From Sulfolobus acidocaldarius SUSAZ (lineage in GTDB: Archaea > Thermoproteota > Thermoprotei_A > Sulfolobales > Sulfolobaceae): a DNA stretch of 64,000 nt. Where the stretch lies: contig CP006977.1 in assembly GCA_000508305.1 (NCBI GenBank), positions 1,520,621 to 1,584,620 of the forward strand. The letters are read 5' to 3'. Below, in pieces: positions 53,627 through 63,340 of this stretch (its first letter is position 1; each line of letters opens with the position of its first letter). The position numbers and the translations under genes were made by a program. A model generated the notes under the pieces. The model searched no databases. It saw only the letters and a list, made by a program, of their open reading frames with translations, and had not been told where the DNA came from.

Positions 53627-54928
53627 TTATTCCATTTCCTTACCTCTGGTCTCTTTTAATGCCAATAGTGCTCCTATTGATATGGCAAAATAGATAACAA
53701 ATATTAAGGCGAACCAGTACCAGTTAACAGAGTAGTTCTCCCCTACAAGCGCTGCGACAATAAGTGGAGCCAATCCACCTGCTATTGGAGCAGCCATGTG
53801 GTAACTTATTCCTGTCCCTGAATATCTGTATTTAGTAGGAAAGTTTTCAGCAAAGAAGGCGGGGAGTATGGCGTAAGACCCAAGGACTGCTACTGTTATT
53901 AGGATTTGCGCGATCAGAATTAATGCAAAGTTAAGTTGCATTAACATCATCACATAGAGGAAGCTAAATATGAGCCCAAACCCGAAGGCTGTTATCATAC
54001 CCGTTCTTCTTCCTAGTTTGTCCGCATATATTCCGAACAGTATTGTAATGAATATTCCTATAAGTGAAGATATAGTGACTGACAACAGGGCTAGATTTCT
54101 GGAGAAGTGTAATCCTGTTAAGAAAGTCACCGAGTAAACCGAATATAAGTAGAATCCTGCGTTCTGTGCTGCCCATGATCCTGCTAATAGAAGTATCTTA
54201 GTCCAATACTTTCTCCATACTTCTATTGACGGCACCTTAGAAACTTCACCTCTCTCTAGAATACTTTCGAACATAGGGCTCTCCATAATTATCAATCTTA
54301 TGATAATACCAATGATTGCAGCTATTGCCCCTATCCAAAAGGCTAATCTCCATCCGTAGTTATATAAGCCTAGGGGAGAGTCGCTGGGAAATACCGCAAA
54401 AACTCCCAAAATACCTGAAGCCCATAATAGACCTATTGGAACTCCCTGTTGAACCCAACTTCCCCAGAACGCCCTCCACTTTGATTTAGCAGCATATTCA
54501 GTGAGCCAAGTGGTAGCTCCGCCCCATTCTCCGCCTACTCCTATTCCCTGTAAGATTCTGGAAACTGTTGCTATAACCAGTGATCCATATCCTAGGACGG
54601 AGTAACCAGGCAATAGACCTATAATACCAGTCCCTAAACCCATTAAGATTAGATCCCATAGAAGACCTGTCCTTCTTCCTAACTTGTCCCCCAAATGACC
54701 AAAAATCATAGCACCAATTGGTCTTGCTACGAAACCAACAGCATAGGTCGACAGGGATATAAGCAGAGACGTTATTGGTGACGAAAATGGTGGGAAGAAG
54801 AGTTTAGGGAAAATCAGTGTAGCGGCATATCCATACAAGAAAAAGTCGTACCATTCTATTGTAGTTCCTAATGATGTGCCTATTGCAACTTTTATGACTT
54901 GTGTTCTACTTATTTCCTTTCCAGTCAC
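53627..54928 (-). CDS. MHS-family (MFS) transporter
   Basis: A 433-residue symporter with twelve spans. 'AIGTSLGTTIEWYDFFLYGYAATLIFPKLFFP' is the standard MHS N-terminus. It has motif A 'GHLGDKLGRRTGL', 'RILQGIGVGGEWGGATTWLTEYA' and a second-half 'GIYADKLGRRTGM'. It ends with 'ENFPTKYRYSGTGISYHMAAPIAGGLAPLI', the intact version of the segment left in the relic at 1201-1482. The family carries organic acids, osmolytes and aromatic acids with protons. It is a single gene whose substrate cannot be told from context. Confidence 0.87.
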   Translation of the reverse strand: MTGKEISRTQVIKVAIGTSLGTTIEWYDFFLYGYAATLIFPKLFFPPFSSPITSLLISLSTYAVGFVARPIGAMIFGHLGDKLGRRTGLLWDLILMGLGTGIIGLLPGYSVLGYGSLVIATVSRILQGIGVGGEWGGATTWLTEYAAKSKWRAFWGSWVQQGVPIGLLWASGILGVFAVFPSDSPLGLYNYGWRLAFWIGAIAAIIGIIIRLIIMESPMFESILERGEVSKVPSIEVWRKYWTKILLLAGSWAAQNAGFYLYSVYSVTFLTGLHFSRNLALLSVTISSLIGIFITILFGIYADKLGRRTGMITAFGFGLIFSFLYVMMLMQLNFALILIAQILITVAVLGSYAILPAFFAENFPTKYRYSGTGISYHMAAPIAGGLAPLIVAALVGENYSVNWYWFALIFVIYFAISIGALLALKETRGKEME

Positions 54929-55455
54929 ACTTATATATTGTAGATCTAATTTAAAAATTTTACTTTTTATCTTATAATATATTTATTCTTTACAAATATA
55001 AACATATCTTCTAATATTTAATAAAGCCAATAATATTTACAAAAGAATTTAAACCTTTATTTATCAAATAAATATAATTAGACAATCTCATATCGCCATA
55101 CGGGTATTTGGTTAGTTCGCAAAATTGATTTAGAATGAACGTAGTTATGTCAGGTATAGTATCTAAATATAAAATCGAAAGTGATCTTCTGCCCTTATAA
55201 GTATGGCTGAGTATTTCTATTTTAAAATCTAGAAAGCTTTTTTTTCTATATCTAAATTTATTTCAGCTGAACACTCAAATTTATTAAGGAGCCCAGATAA
55301 TTATTTTGACAGTTAGCGAGATCTATAAAGTATTGACTTAGATTCTGTCTAAAATCAACGAAGTCTTAAACCATAAATACTCAATTTTCTTAAAATAATT
55401 AACAAAATTCATGATCGTGTAAAATCTTTTTAACCTTTCCTTCACCAGTAGTATA
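54929..55455. other. Intergenic promoter region, MHS permease to GH12
   Basis: Very AT-rich, no ORF of note. It contains the divergent promoters; a TATA-like 'CTTTTTAACC' lies about 26 nt before the GH12 ATG, consistent with leaderless transcription. Confidence 0.5.
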
Positions 55456-56415
55456 ATGAAATTTAGGTTGATTGTGGTATTATCTACTATTATTCTCCTA
55501 GTTTTTACACTTGTCTCTATCTTTATAGTATTATCACACTATCAATCAAGAAATGACTATATCATAACACTGGGTAACTCATATGGTGGAAAGTTTTCAA
55601 TACTAGGTAACTATCAGAGCGATAGTGCTTACGCTATGGGAATGGTTTATTCTAAGAATGCCTCACTATTTATCTCACCTTTTCTGTGGAACTTGAAGAG
55701 TGCCTCAGGTTACACTAATCTCACTTATATGGGCAACATTTTGCTGGTTAATGTTAACTTTACTAATTTTGAAAAGATAAACTCGAATTTGCAAGTTGAC
55801 GGTTATCCTGGAGTGATGTATGGTAAAGAAGATTGGTTTCCTTTTGCCGGAAAGACTCTTATGCCTTCCTATTTTGTACTTCCTATGAGAGTTATAAGTC
55901 TACCAAACTTTAACTCGACCTTATCATATAAGACCTATGACAACAAAGGGATAATAGATGACCTCTCGTATGATATATGGTTGACCCAAAGTCCAAATAC
56001 TACATATCTACTTTTCCCTGACATGGAGATAATGATATGGCTATATTACAACGAGACACTATCTCAGTATTTTGTTAAGGCTGGTGTTATAAGGGAAAGT
56101 ATCGTGGTAAATGGAACTATGATTCAAGATAATTTCACAGTATATATTTTACCTCACACAGGATCAGTGAACGGTTGGATTGGAGTATATTACATAAGTC
56201 AACTAGAATTACCTGCGGGAAACGTTACTATCCCCATGTCCTCATTAATAAAGGATTCATTTAACTATGTTAGAGGCGTATTTCCTGACTTACAGACCTC
56301 AGCATATTATTTATGTGCAATTCAAGTAGGAATGGAGTTTAATGACATACATGGGGTAGTGAATGTGGGTTATACATTGTATAACTGGACAATGACCATC
56401 CAGGATGAGATGTAA
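55456..56415 (+). CDS. GH12 family endo-beta-glucanase-like, secreted
   Basis: A 319-residue protein with an N-terminal signal or anchor helix ('LIVVLSTIILLVFTLVSIFIVL') and a GH12 jelly roll. Landmarks are 'VDGYPGVMYGKEDWF', 'LPMRVISLPN', 'DLSYDIWLTQSPN', the nucleophile candidate E191 in 'PDMEIMIWLYYN' and the acid/base candidate E294 in 'QVGMEFNDIHG'. GH12 enzymes cut beta-1,4 (and mixed) glucans by retention. Sulfolobus secretes related cellulases active in hot acid. Asn sequons ('NASLF', 'NLTY', 'NETL') agree with a surface location. It stands alone, but the LacS gene lies 5 kb to the left. Confidence 0.83.
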   Translation: MKFRLIVVLSTIILLVFTLVSIFIVLSHYQSRNDYIITLGNSYGGKFSILGNYQSDSAYAMGMVYSKNASLFISPFLWNLKSASGYTNLTYMGNILLVNVNFTNFEKINSNLQVDGYPGVMYGKEDWFPFAGKTLMPSYFVLPMRVISLPNFNSTLSYKTYDNKGIIDDLSYDIWLTQSPNTTYLLFPDMEIMIWLYYNETLSQYFVKAGVIRESIVVNGTMIQDNFTVYILPHTGSVNGWIGVYYISQLELPAGNVTIPMSSLIKDSFNYVRGVFPDLQTSAYYLCAIQVGMEFNDIHGVVNVGYTLYNWTMTIQDEM

Positions 56416-56454
56416 AACTAAATCTTTTTCACAGATAGAGAGCTCATTTATTTT

Positions 56455-57344
56455 ATATAATGAGGAGAGCCTTAATCTTTAGGGCAGGGATGATAAAGTA
56501 TAAAAATCCCTATTTCTCAAGTCATTTCTGTGAGTAGGGAGTTAATAAAGATGGGTTAATAATCAGGGCTACAGTCACTCTCGATCTTAGACTATCCTAG
56601 GAGCTTATCTTTTTATAAAGACTGGCAAATTAGAGAAGTTAGACTATTACTTAGAGGTGGCAGAGCATTTCTGAAGATAACTTTTCTTAAGGGCTAAGAG
56701 AGCCTATTGTAAATGATGGTATTGCTGTTGAGATTAATATGAGTGAAATTATTGTTTGTAAGGACGATAAGGATTATATTAGGTTTCCAACTCGTTTAGA
56801 GGATGCTCACAACTACAATAGCTTAGCTGAGAGTTTGGAGAGAAAATATGATAAGAGATTGAAAGAGAATGAGAAAGTTCTAAACAGGATTAAGTCTTAT
56901 CCTAGAATAACTAGAAAAGTCTTGGAAGACTCTGCTAAGAAACTTGGTAAGTGGGTTTATTAATGTAGCTATTTACACGTTTTAGTTATCTTCTAAGAGG
57001 ACTGAATAATAAAAACATAATAAAACATGATAAGAAGTCACAGACTTGTCTTGGGGATATTTCGTGCAGTACCGTCGTGTTCAATAATGGATTAAATGGG
57101 AAGCTGAGAAGAGTGGTTTTAGAGGTGATATTTATTTATCCTCACTATTCTTCTACCAAATGTGGAAGGGGTGTAGGGTAAGTGTTCTCTCACAGGTATT
57201 TTTCATGTGAAAACAGAGGTTATTTAAAATGATTGTTATAATGAATTTGTATGAGAGCGGTTCTTTATGTCTCTCAATTGCCACTCACGTGAGAGATGTA
57301 AATACGAATTGATGAGAGGAACCCTCATGGCGAGGAGGAAGTCA
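56455..57344 (+). mobile_element. Decayed IS605-type element with tnpB relic and both ends
   Basis: The left end is 'ATAATGAGGAGAGCC' plus 'TTTAGGGCAGGGATG' after TTAT-like flank. The body holds TnpB parts: 'EINMSEIIVCKDDKDYIRFP', 'TRLEDAHNYNSLAESLERKY' and 'RITRKVLEDSAKKLGKWVY' (56739-56963, an open frame of 74 codons but only a fragment). After a large gap come 'WIKWEAEKSGF' and a broken zinc-finger zone. The right end is 'GATGAGAGGAACCCTCATGG' and 'CGAGGAGGAAGTCA' finishing at about 57344. It is about 890 nt long, against roughly 1.3-1.8 kb for whole elements, and cannot encode an active nuclease. No tnpA transposase is present. Confidence 0.78.
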
Positions 57345-57906
57345 TATATTTGCTGGAATAAGTATATAACCTCATCTATTACACTTTTTCTAAGAGTTAC
57401 TCTCTGACCCTATTGATCGTCCCTATCATAGTTCTAATGATAGGATCTTCATTCTTCACCTACTTTGAGACATAGATGAACTATGTGTATCGGGTAAACT
57501 TTAAGGAAACCGAGACTAATATTAAACTCTTTCTGGGCAGACTGTTAGGTGGAGGATTTGGGGAGCACTCGGCAATATCTATAGTCATATCTTCAATCTT
57601 AGTTTTATGATCTCGGCAACTCAAATACCTGAGACTATTAAAAAGTAATTGAAGACCCTTGTAGAGAGATCTGTTTTTCAGCTACCTCCATTTATCATAA
57701 CTGTGTAAGTTGTCCTCTTTTATTTTACCCAACAAAGTCTCTTCAAGTGACAGTTGGATTACTAGATTCCTTTGTATCATAGGTTTTCAGGACAATGTGT
57801 AAAGTGAGAGTACAAACTCTTCTTATCATATGAAGAGGGTCTCGTTAAAAATTAGTTAAGTAAATGACACTAAGTAGTGAGAAGTAAAACCATCACTTAA
57901 CACAAA
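57345..57906. other. Relic-like stretch without an intact gene
   Basis: Plus-strand pieces in several frames ('SLTLLIVPIIVLMIGSSFFT', 'NFKETETNIKLFLGRLLGGG', 'SVFQLPPFIITV') look like a decayed membrane-protein gene, broken by at least five stops. The family was not recognised. Confidence 0.4.
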
Positions 57907-58332
57907 TTAGTGTTGATAAAACTTCTTTAACCACCACTCTGGGACCCTAATACTCTCTACCCTGTCAAAGTAGTCATAGGGCTTTATATCAAGGACTGGA
58001 GTCCCATCCACAGCGTTTATCCCTCTAACATGGAGCACATTACCCTCTACCTTTAGCAACTCGACAACAGATATCCCAATGGGATTGGGTCTTTCATGAG
58101 TCCTAGTGGCGAACACTCCTACCCTTACTCCCTCATGGAAATCTCTCACCAGATTACCGTCAAATTGGGAGAGGTGGAGGTGGTAGATAATTATCAGGTG
58201 TGAGTAGTCCTCTATACCTCTTAACCCTTCCTCATAGTCCTTGTCCACAACAATCTTCACTACATTCCGTCTTGATTGCGAGTTGTCTTCTCTTTTCACG
58301 TAGCCTATATACTTAAAACAGCACGACATCAA
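57907..58332 (-). CDS. trmO: TrmO/TsaA-family tRNA methyltransferase
   Basis: This 141-residue protein has the complete UPF0066 core: 'FKYIGYVKRED', 'VVDKDYEEGLRGIEDYSHLIIIYHLH', 'VRVGVFATRTHERPNPIGISVVELLKVEGNVLHVRGINAVDGTPVLDIKPYDYFD'. The 'R-x-x-x-R-P-N-P-I-G' loop is the SAM-binding signature. In bacteria TrmO methylates the t6A base at position 37 of some tRNAs. Archaeal members are presumed to do the same. The length equals that of the short single-domain form. The first two codons are both ATG; either could be used. It stands alone between relic-rich stretches. Confidence 0.88.
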   Translation of the reverse strand: MMSCCFKYIGYVKREDNSQSRRNVVKIVVDKDYEEGLRGIEDYSHLIIIYHLHLSQFDGNLVRDFHEGVRVGVFATRTHERPNPIGISVVELLKVEGNVLHVRGINAVDGTPVLDIKPYDYFDRVESIRVPEWWLKKFYQH

Positions 58333-59206
58333 AAAACTCTAGACCGACAAGTATTAATCCTTTTCTGAAGGAGAGAGAACAAACCTTGCAAGATGCCTTC
58401 CTACATTTAAGATAAATATAGGACGTATATGTACCTGAGACTGCAACGTAACATGAGAAATAGTTTCTTAAGTTCGTGTAAAATCGTTTGAAGCATGAGA
58501 ATATCTTGTCAGAATGAATTTATGACGACTTACCTCTTGTTAAAGGGCAAGGCTTGTCATTCTCTAGCAGGAGTTAAACTCAAACTTATTGAGGAAATGT
58601 TCGAAGAGGTTAATAGAATAGTTGAACAGCTTTTGATAATTAATGAGATTTTGAGTTTTATATCCTAATTTGTTATCAGAAATCTCATTAAACCGTATCA
58701 AACTACTTTAAGGCTCAATACTGTATTCGGTATAAATGATAATTAAGGTTGATAGTTTTCAAAAAACAGAAAATTATGGGAGCACTCCAGCTACTGTATA
58801 TGATTTAAGGATACTAAATACAGCTGTATCCACGAGTACTTTAAAGAAATTCTCGTACACATATAGGGAGTTATATCCTGACCTTCTACGATGAATAAAT
58901 ATAACCCTTTTAAAAAACATAATATCATGCGATCTGAAAAGTTCATTAATTGCGCAATCGTATACCCAGACATAGAACGTAGTAATCATTCTTCAAAGTT
59001 ATTTGAACAGTTGTACACTGAAAATTCTTCCCTTATTCAACTATACTACTGTCCTTTTTATACTTCAGAAGACAAGTCTAGTTGGAAATATAATCTACCT
59101 CTTGGCTATACTATTAAGTGTAACACACCTCTTACCTAACCACTCAACTTCAATCAATTTTGCGTTAATTATAGGGGTCTCCTTCTGTTCATAAGCCTTT
59201 TACTGA
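58333..59206. other. Gene-poor, relic-rich stretch
   Basis: A degenerate minus-strand hairpin copy lies at about 58524-58565. A 52-codon plus-strand ORF at 58736-58894 ('MIIKVDSFQKTENYGSTPAT' start) has no recognised family and no clear promoter. Other frames up to 80 codons overlap on both strands and look accidental. Confidence 0.4.
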
Positions 59207-59431
59207 TCGGGGTTAGACATTTCCAGGTTAGGAAGTGAATATAACAACTTGCTAACTGAAATAAGTGGGTTACTTGTACTAGAGCTAATAATACCAATCA
59301 CTAGCTTCATCTTTGGACTCAGTGACTTAACTATTGCGTTAGCCGTCATTAGTATTGTTGGTGGTGAATTGACTAGTGTTGGTGCTCACCAAGTCCAGAG
59401 AGTACTAGAGAGTAAGCAAGCAGGGAAATAA
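59207..59431 (+). pseudogene. Possible C-terminal remnant of a membrane protein
   Basis: An open frame without a good start reads 'RLGSEYNNLLTEISGLLVLE' and 'LIIPITSFIFGLSDLTIALA', continuing through a third hydrophobic stretch to a charged end 'VQRVLESKQAGK'. Two or three membrane helices are clear, but the family is not recognised. The lack of a start and the surrounding decayed DNA suggest a fragment rather than a gene. Confidence 0.35.
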
Positions 59432-59579
59432 ATGGTTTACAGGTTGAAAAGAGTTTTGAGGTACAGCTTCGAGAGTGGTATGTGTGGTAATCAAGTAAGC
59501 TTTCTCCCCTTTTTCCCAATCTCCTTCACTCATGAACACAGTACTTCATGACTCACCTCTCCCAGTAGAGGACAACAGA

Positions 59580-59743
59580 GAGAGATTGACTGTGTTATCT
59601 TAGCATTTGAATTTCTGACCGTTGCAATGCGTTCTCCCTCGAACTTGAGAAATATCTGCCTAGATAGGGGTGAGGTACAAAATAAAAGTATGGAGAGTTT
59701 TATAAATACCGTGTTTGACTGCGTTATAATGGAAAAAAAGTAA
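59580..59743 (+). pseudogene. Possible TetR-type regulator C-terminal remnant
   Basis: One plus-strand frame reads 'ILAFEFLTVAMRSPSNLRNI' and 'SFINTVFDCVIMEKK', resembling the ligand-domain helices of TetR regulators ('L-F-E-F-x-x-x-A-x-R-x-P'). No DNA-binding part is present upstream. It lies 240 nt before the FAD oxidase operon and might be the wreck of its regulator. The similarity is short and by eye. Confidence 0.3.
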
Positions 59744-59986
59744 CTGAACATCTTTGCTAACGCTAAAAAACTGTTTTAACGAGTAAGGTCAAGTATCGTC
59801 CTCCCTACACTGTAAAATTAACGTGGTAAAGTCTCACAGCCTAGATAGGAGTATTACCATCACTAAGCATAAGTTAAATTATATAGAGATATTTCTTAAA
59901 AATTCATGTCGTCACTCATTCACATACTTTTAACCTTTCACTGAGAAAAGGTCACGCTTTAATACATAATCAACGTAAATATTATC

Positions 59987-61234
59987 ATGGAAGCTGAGAC
60001 CATAACCAAAACCTTTGAGAAGGAGTTCGGCGACAAGAAGTTCATCACCGACGATAAAGTCCTAGAGGAAGAGTCTAAGGCTCCATATCTGGTCTCCCCA
60101 GTCCTGTCTAAAATGGGCAAAAAAGTGATAGGTGTCATCATGGCAGAGGACGAGGAGGACATATACAGCGCTGTCAGGCTATGTGACACATACCGCATAC
60201 CACTGCTAGCCAGGGGAGCTGGTACCAGTACTATAGGGCAAGTCTTACCCATTTCTCCCTTAACCATTGTCTTAGATATCAACAGAATGAGGGAAGTAAT
60301 AGAGTCAGACGACACCTGGGTGAGGTTAACCCCCAGTGTAAAAGTGTTTAAGGCTCTGCAATACCTGAGAAAAAGGGGTAAAGAGCTAAGGGTCTATCCA
60401 AGTAGCTTCTACATATCCACCCTAGGAGGATACATAGCAGGGGGAGACGTAGGGATAGGCTCATTTCAGTACGGCTATCACTTCGATAACGGAGGGATAA
60501 ACTCCGTCAAAGTCGTTGGACCCACTGGAAAGTATGAGCTAAGGGGTGAGGATACACTGGGAGTAGCCCAAGCTGCCGGGACCACTGGAGTAATCTCCTC
60601 AGCGGAGTTGGCAACAGTGGACTATGAGGACTGGAAGGACCAACTGGTCACGTTCAACAATGTAGAGGAGGTGACAAAGTACTTAGTGAAGATGAGAGAG
60701 TACAAGCCCAAGATAAGGAGGATTACAGTTGAAGACAAGGAAACACTCTCGTCAGTAGCCAAAGACAGGTTAGACAGGCTAGGAGAGTGGAACGTAATAA
60801 TTGCTAGTACACTGAGCCTAGGAGAAGAGGTTAATATGAGGTTCCTAGACGAATTGGCATTTGCTGCAATTTACGTCACAATGAGTAGGTTGACCAGCCT
60901 CAAGGACTACTTCTACGAGGTCAGACTACTACCCTTAGAGGGCTTCTCAAGGGTGGTAAGGCAGGTTAAGAAAGCTTTAGGCAGTAATGTCTTTATTCAC
61001 GGAGATGTTATGACCCTGAGGGGAGAGACAATAATCTACACAGTGTTCATGTCAGATAGGGGCAATTTCCCGGTCATAGACAGCATAATGACAAGGGAAG
61101 GGATCCCCTTTGAGATTCACTCAATAGAGGTGAACTACAGGGTAGACGAGGAATCCAGGTTAAACTTAATAAAGAAGTTGAAGAGAACCATAGACCCAAA
61201 CAATATACTTAACCCGGGGAAGTTGATACTATGA
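59987..61234 (+). CDS. FAD-linked oxidase (PCMH/GlcD-like)
   Basis: This 415-residue protein has a PCMH-type FAD-binding domain: 'VIGVIMAEDEEDIYSAVRLCDTYRIPLLARGAGTSTIGQ', 'TIVLDINRMREVIESDDTWVRLTPSV', 'YPSSFYISTLGGYIAGGDVGIGSFQYG' and 'AAGTTGVISSAEL'. It then has an oxidase C-domain ending in 'IDPNNILNPGKLIL', the standard GlcD/D-lactate dehydrogenase end. Such enzymes oxidise 2-hydroxy acids, aldonolactones or similar alcohols and pass electrons to quinone or O2. It is probably cytoplasmic. Its stop overlaps the start of the DUF1177 gene. The substrate is unknown. Confidence 0.88.
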   Translation: MEAETITKTFEKEFGDKKFITDDKVLEEESKAPYLVSPVLSKMGKKVIGVIMAEDEEDIYSAVRLCDTYRIPLLARGAGTSTIGQVLPISPLTIVLDINRMREVIESDDTWVRLTPSVKVFKALQYLRKRGKELRVYPSSFYISTLGGYIAGGDVGIGSFQYGYHFDNGGINSVKVVGPTGKYELRGEDTLGVAQAAGTTGVISSAELATVDYEDWKDQLVTFNNVEEVTKYLVKMREYKPKIRRITVEDKETLSSVAKDRLDRLGEWNVIIASTLSLGEEVNMRFLDELAFAAIYVTMSRLTSLKDYFYEVRLLPLEGFSRVVRQVKKALGSNVFIHGDVMTLRGETIIYTVFMSDRGNFPVIDSIMTREGIPFEIHSIEVNYRVDEESRLNLIKKLKRTIDPNNILNPGKLIL

Positions 61235-62121
61235 TGTTGAAGACCTTAATGGAAGTCATTGACGTCTTAGAGTCCAAGGACCCAGTGGACAAGGTCAGGG
61301 AGAGGTTAAAGGGAAAAGTAGATGGATACGAGGAGAAGCAGTTGGGCGAGGTCACCTACGTTAAGTGCCTATACCGGGGTAGAGGTAAGGAAAGAGTAGA
61401 GGTCCTGGGTAGGTTAGGGGCGATACAGGTGAGACAGGAAAAAGGCTTAGTGTCTGACGCTGACGGTGCAATAGTGAGCCTAGCTATCCTGTTTGAGTTG
61501 TTGAATTTAAGGGAGAAGGGGATTGAACTTGATGTTGACGTATCTTTCGTGACAAACATCTCCTTGGACGCCAAGCTAATACGCCATAGACCATTTAACT
61601 TCATGGTTCCACTAATTGGTCTTGACGAGGCGTTAAGAGAGGAGGTAGACGGGGAGGCTAACCTGATACTGTCCATAGACTCAACAAAGGGGAATAGAAT
61701 AGCCAAGTATGATGACTTTGCCATAACCCATGTTATAAAGGACGGGTACATCCTGAAGGTGAATGACGAGTTAGTGGATATCTACAACAGGGTCACTGGG
61801 CATGAGGTATACTTCGTACCCCTGACCACGGGTGACCTCACTCCAATGGAGTATAATGTCTACCACATAAGTACTTTGGTCTCGCCTTGGCTGTACTCTA
61901 GCTCTCCTCTTATAGGGATAGCCACTGTATCGAAGCAAGTTGTCCCAGGTTACGTAACTGGAGTTCAAGACGTGGAGATGTTGGAACACGCCTCTAGGTT
62001 CTGCCTAGAAGTACTTAAGTACGTGGAGAAGGGAGGGAGGGTCTACGAGGAGAGTGAGCTGAAGGAGTTAAGGGAAAAGTTAGGAGAGTCGAGCCTCATG
62101 AGGTTAAAGAGGAATTTTTAG
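61231..62121 (+). CDS. DUF1177 family protein
   Basis: A 296-residue soluble protein with the DUF1177 pattern: 'LMEVIDVLESKDPVDKVRERL', 'RLGAIQVRQEKGLVSDADGAIVSLAILFELLNLREKG', 'DVSFVTNISLDAKLIRHRPFNFMVPLIGLDEALREEV', 'ILSIDSTKGNRIAKYDDFAITHVIKDGYIL' and 'VVPGYVTGVQDVEMLEHASRFC'. The His, Asp and Glu residues in an order like that of zinc peptidases or AroX/DUF1177 proteins suggest a metal hydrolase, but the function is unproven. It is translationally coupled to the FAD oxidase (ATGATG over its TGA). The pair should work on one substrate. Base composition is richer in G than nearby genes. Confidence 0.82.
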   Translation: MMLKTLMEVIDVLESKDPVDKVRERLKGKVDGYEEKQLGEVTYVKCLYRGRGKERVEVLGRLGAIQVRQEKGLVSDADGAIVSLAILFELLNLREKGIELDVDVSFVTNISLDAKLIRHRPFNFMVPLIGLDEALREEVDGEANLILSIDSTKGNRIAKYDDFAITHVIKDGYILKVNDELVDIYNRVTGHEVYFVPLTTGDLTPMEYNVYHISTLVSPWLYSSSPLIGIATVSKQVVPGYVTGVQDVEMLEHASRFCLEVLKYVEKGGRVYEESELKELREKLGESSLMRLKRNF

Positions 62122-62902
62122 AAAGTCCAGGTATCCTAAACACTCAACCTCCTGAGTCCGATAACATAACACCTCATGTATATAAGACACATAGGCTCTA
62201 AGCCGCAGCCCAAATCACTGAAAAAAGACGCTATAGATTCTCCCAACATAAAAATCACAGAGGTTTTCCCAGAGATTAGTAAATCTCTACGCCTCCCTCT
62301 CGTCTATATATCCTCTTACTTACTGGAGAATGACCCTTGAAAGTACTAGACATATAGTGAAAGTGTATTAAAAGAGGAGGAGTACCAAAGATGTGTGAAG
62401 TCTAAGCAGAGAATAATATTTTCCCATATTAAACATCCTTGATACTTGATGGAAGGTATACGAAACAATTTAGTTTTTACAAGTTAGAACCAGCATAATG
62501 TCGTGGGTGAGCTAAGCTTTACTGAGAAATATCTGGATTTCTAAGCGTTTAACCAACGTTGATATTGCTTATGCCATTATACAATGTATTACTAAAAGGC
62601 ACTCCTGTGTTTTAACTCTTCAGTGAAAACCCTCAATGTATAATTGGGCTTGTTAGATGTAAATAAGTGGAGGAAATTTCCCTTATATCACCACATTTAA
62701 GAGATTAACCTAAAATTTATAAGGGCACTGCAAAACAACTCATTACTCACATGATTAAAAGGAGCTGTCTAAAGGTATGACTTAATTAGTTCACCTATTT
62801 TGACCACTAGGAGTTCCAACATCGTTTATTACTATCTCAATGAGATCTCGCTTATTCTGCACAGAACACTTTGCTTTAGATTCTCATTATTAAAATTGTT
62901 AC
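62122..62902. other. Gene-poor stretch after the DUF1177 gene
   Basis: About 780 nt with no ORF that I can support in any frame, and no hairpin element until 62903. It may hold untranslated relics. Confidence 0.45.
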
Positions 62903-63000
62903 AAAATAATGAAAGCCTTTCCCTTTAGAGCGGGGATGTAAAAGAATAAATATGGAATGATAAGAGGAATTCTCGTCATTTATGGCAGGGAGGAAGTCAG
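62903..63000 (+). mobile_element. 98-nt mini-element with both IS605-type ends
   Basis: After TTAC: left end 'AAAATAATGAAAGCC' with stem 'TTTCCCTTTAGAGCGGGG', about 35 nt of spacer, then the right end 'GATAAGAGGAATTCTC', 'GTCATTTATGGCAGGGAGG' and 'AAGTCAG' finishing at 63000. It has two hairpins where the 43-nt elements have one, and no coding capacity. It looks like a deletion derivative of a tnpB element. Confidence 0.75.
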
Positions 63001-63027
63001 GTATTTGTGGGTTAATAAGAGCTCTAC

Positions 63028-63106
63028 TCCTCACTCAGTTATTCCATTAAGGCTCCCAATACACATATTCCTTTAATCCTGATCCTCACTCAGTTATTCC
63101 ATTAAG
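63028..63106. repeat. 24-nt direct repeat, two copies
   Basis: 'TCCTCACTCAGTTATTCC' plus 'ATTAAG' occurs at 63028-63051 and again at 63083-63106, with 31 nt between. It is a local tandem duplication; the unit does not match the CRISPR-like repeat at 63733. Confidence 0.8.
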
Positions 63107-63340
63107 CCCCTATTCAGCCACTCAGCTTCTAAATAATAGTCCATGAGTAAATTACATAAACTGAGTTTTAATAAATGAGAGAAACCATATAACCCCTAAC
63201 CAGCTATTGGAGACCCCCATGCGAAGTTGAACCGATGTAAGCGTTAACTATGAAATATTGTTGAGGTTTCTCTGTTCTCATTTCATGAACACTTCACTGG
63301 GTCACGTTAATATCAGAATTTCACTTGGTGTACCGTAAGG

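Noticed and set aside
58736-58894. 52-codon small ORF
   Set aside because: Clean start and stop but no promoter, no recognised family and relic-rich surroundings; mentioned only in the region entry.
63028-63106. Two 24-nt direct repeats as a mini CRISPR array
   Set aside because: Only two units, spacer of 31 nt with no third unit, and the repeat differs from the Sulfolobus repeat type seen at 63733.
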